This document shows, piece after piece, positions 62,001 to 64,000 of a stretch of 64,000 nt of DNA. The notes under the pieces were generated by a model. It was not told the DNA's origin, made no database searches, and saw only the letters and a program-made list of their open reading frames with translations. Each line of letters opens with the position of its first letter. Within the stretch, counting starts at the first letter, position 1. A program made the translations under genes and the position numbers. The stretch spans positions 999,256 to 1,063,255 of the forward strand of contig VZSE01010018.1 of the NCBI GenBank assembly GCA_013398275.1. Reading direction: 5' to 3'. The DNA is from Promerops cafer. Lineage: Eukaryota; Chordata; Aves; Passeriformes; Nectariniidae.

Positions 62001-64000
62001 TGCCAGTGCTCCTGCTTTCACATCAGCAGCTCAGCTTGGAGCAGTGAGTGCAGCTGCTTGGCTTATAGGGCTGCAAACACCCCTCTTTCAGAAGTGAACC
62101 ATCAAACGAACAGCACAGCCTGGCCCTGGCTGCTCACTGTATCCCAGAGGCCTGCCACCATCCTAGATTTTACACTAGGCATTACAGCAGACCAAAGCAA
62201 GGTAATATTCAAGGCTGCTAAAAGTTCAGCGCAACTTTTTGGCTTGAGAATCTAGATTTGCCAAGTTCAGCCACTGGGAGGAGTGTGTCAGTGCAGGCTT
62301 GAGCAGCAGGGAGATGGGGAGAGCAGCTGAACTGCTGAAGGAAAATTTGTACCACAAAAGCCATTAAAAATGACTAACTGCTGTCTTCTCCAGAGTAGTC
62401 CAATTAAGATTTAAATAAAAAAACTATACCTATACCAAATCACTATCAATAAGGTGAGGCAGGTGGATTCTTGAAAATCAGAATTGCAGGAAAATCACCT
62501 CAGGACCTAAATTGTCTTGCCAGTAGGACACCCTTGTAGGAATAGCTTCCCTTGGGCCCAGAACTCCAGTTCTTGGTTCACTCCAAATCCCTGGGGTCCC
62601 ACAGCTCTGGGATCCAGGCACCAAGCAGCCCTTGCACTTCTCATCTTTGTGCACTGCATCCCCAGCCCAGTATCTGGGCATTTTATGCTCTCACACCTAC
62701 CTGTGACAGAAATATCTCTACCAAGCAGAGTATTAGGCACACAGATATTAAAGTGATGTCCACAAAGGGCACATTCATTAAAATGCCCAGAGCTGACAAG
62801 TCTAAGTGTTTAGGCACCTAGACACAGCCCTGAAATAAGATGGTCAAAAAGCAACAGCGACTTCAGTAAACACTTGTCTGAGCAGGATTTTACCAGGAGC
62901 CTCTAGTAAGCATGTTTGAGCCCTCCAGATGTTAGCTTGCACATCTGTTTCAGCAACACTGACCTACAGAAGTGAACCCTTACCTATAACCGTGGACCTG
63001 TCTGTAAAACAAGGCACACAAACACTTAAAAAGCTTAAAAAGCATGAAGCCTCTAAACACACAGCAGGGGGAAGAAAGGGGACACACACACTTGTTAAAT
63101 ACTATCACTGGATGCAATTTAATAAAAGTGAACTAAACACTGAATTGAAGCTGAGTATTTCCTAATACGAAAAAGCCATAAAGCTTACCATCTTTACTCA
63201 ATCTCACAGCCTAATGTATATTTTCAAATTCCTTTTTATATAAAGCACAACAGCTTTCACAGGCCTAACACAGGGGGTAGCCAAAGGGCTTTCCTGAAGC
63301 AGCACCCTGTGAGGGGAATAACTTTAGGTGCACACAAGTAATAACAGGGGAAGTAAACTCTGGGCTCCAGTTGACAAGACCAGAAAGCTTGAAGCTTCAC
63401 CAGTTATGATGCTGCATATAAATCTTTATAGTTTCATTTTAAATTTAACTTGGTACATTTTGGTAAACGCATAATTTATCTAAAGGCTTCCAAGTACGAT
63501 TTTTTATTGGTAAGTCAATAATGAATCAGCACTGTAAGGCAAAAAGCTGGATAAATCAGGCAATGAGATTCACACAGGAAGGTACCATCTTATCCAGTGC
63601 AGACCAGGTATTCCAAGATGCTCTTGGAATTCAGTGGGTTGAGAGTTAGCCTTTCTGTAACAAGCACTATAACTTAATTTTTTTACTTGGATTAAAAAGA
63701 AAACCTCCTGTCAACATCATGAGAAGTATTTTTGTAACAACTTCTTTCTCTATAGTCAGGACTTCTAGACAGTTGCTCTAGTTATGACACTGAAAATTAA
63801 TTTCTATTCATACTGATGCTTTGTGTTCACTCCTTAATTTTTTCATTTAACTAGTTCAGAGACAAACTCAAAGTTCCACAGATCATTTTTCACCTTCTTA
63901 TCAAAACATGAGTGAGCAGCCTACAAATGATTAGAAATTGGCAGTGTGCTGTATTATAAATACACTGACATATAAATATCTACAAATTTATAACCTACTT
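59023..64000. other. Unique non-coding DNA
   Basis: No gene, RNA or transposon recognised. The part at 61,750-62,760 is less AT-rich, with overlapping frames on both strands that have no family resemblance. The block around 60,060-60,190 contains CCAATCAAAGTG, a TCF/LEF-type core, but nothing that proves a regulatory element. Confidence 0.55.

Noticed and set aside
1..64000. CRISPR arrays, operons, Shine-Dalgarno sites, phage or integron modules
   Set aside because: No regular spacers, no tandem gene order and no prokaryotic genes; the CR1 and LTR content shows a bird nuclear genome.

Overview
This window looks like vertebrate nuclear DNA from a bird, most likely a songbird. It is AT-rich and CpG-poor, has no long uninterrupted genes and no bacterial-style gene packing. 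Its recognisable repeats are almost all CR1 LINE fragments: eight are listed with varying confidence, several keeping the typical 3' end (ATTCTATG-like tail, TTGGAAGGGACC block). There is one solo endogenous-retrovirus LTR of a type I associate with passerine genomes. There is no sign of prokaryotic, plasmid or phage content. The species and chromosome cannot be fixed from the sequence alone.

Layout. 1-11,880 is unique non-coding DNA with one CR1 3' end (6.1-6.4 kb) and three A/C- or T/G-rich low-complexity tracts. At 11.88-12.34 kb there is a compact CpG island (about 28 CpG in 450 bp by hand count), the only strong promoter-like signal. 12.3-36.6 kb is mostly unique, with short antisense CR1 pieces at 14.9, 24.7 and 35.8 kb. 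It also holds a CTCF-like site at 26.68 kb and blocks with the look of conserved non-coding DNA around 20.7-21.6 and 26.5-26.8 kb. At 36.6-37.35 kb an internally deleted CR1 is followed by an A/C-rich tract ending in 37 consecutive A. 37.35-53.9 kb is unique DNA apart from a CR1 piece at 39.4 kb and a possible one at 49.8 kb. At 53.9-55.1 kb a decayed CR1 reverse-transcriptase fragment sits beside the solo LTR. 55.1-64 kb is unique and contains a striking 26-bp perfect inverted repeat with two E-boxes at 59.0 kb.

Genes. I recognise no complete gene. The best reading is intergenic DNA or the inside of one or more large introns. On the minus strand a series of short open stretches bounded by good splice signals can be joined with matching phases (50.1 kb down to 32.6 kb, possibly 23.6 kb). 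The 129-bp unit at 32,611-32,739 is the best of these. I do not recognise the protein, and short splice-flanked open stretches are common by chance, so this is a hypothesis for RNA-seq or orthology testing.
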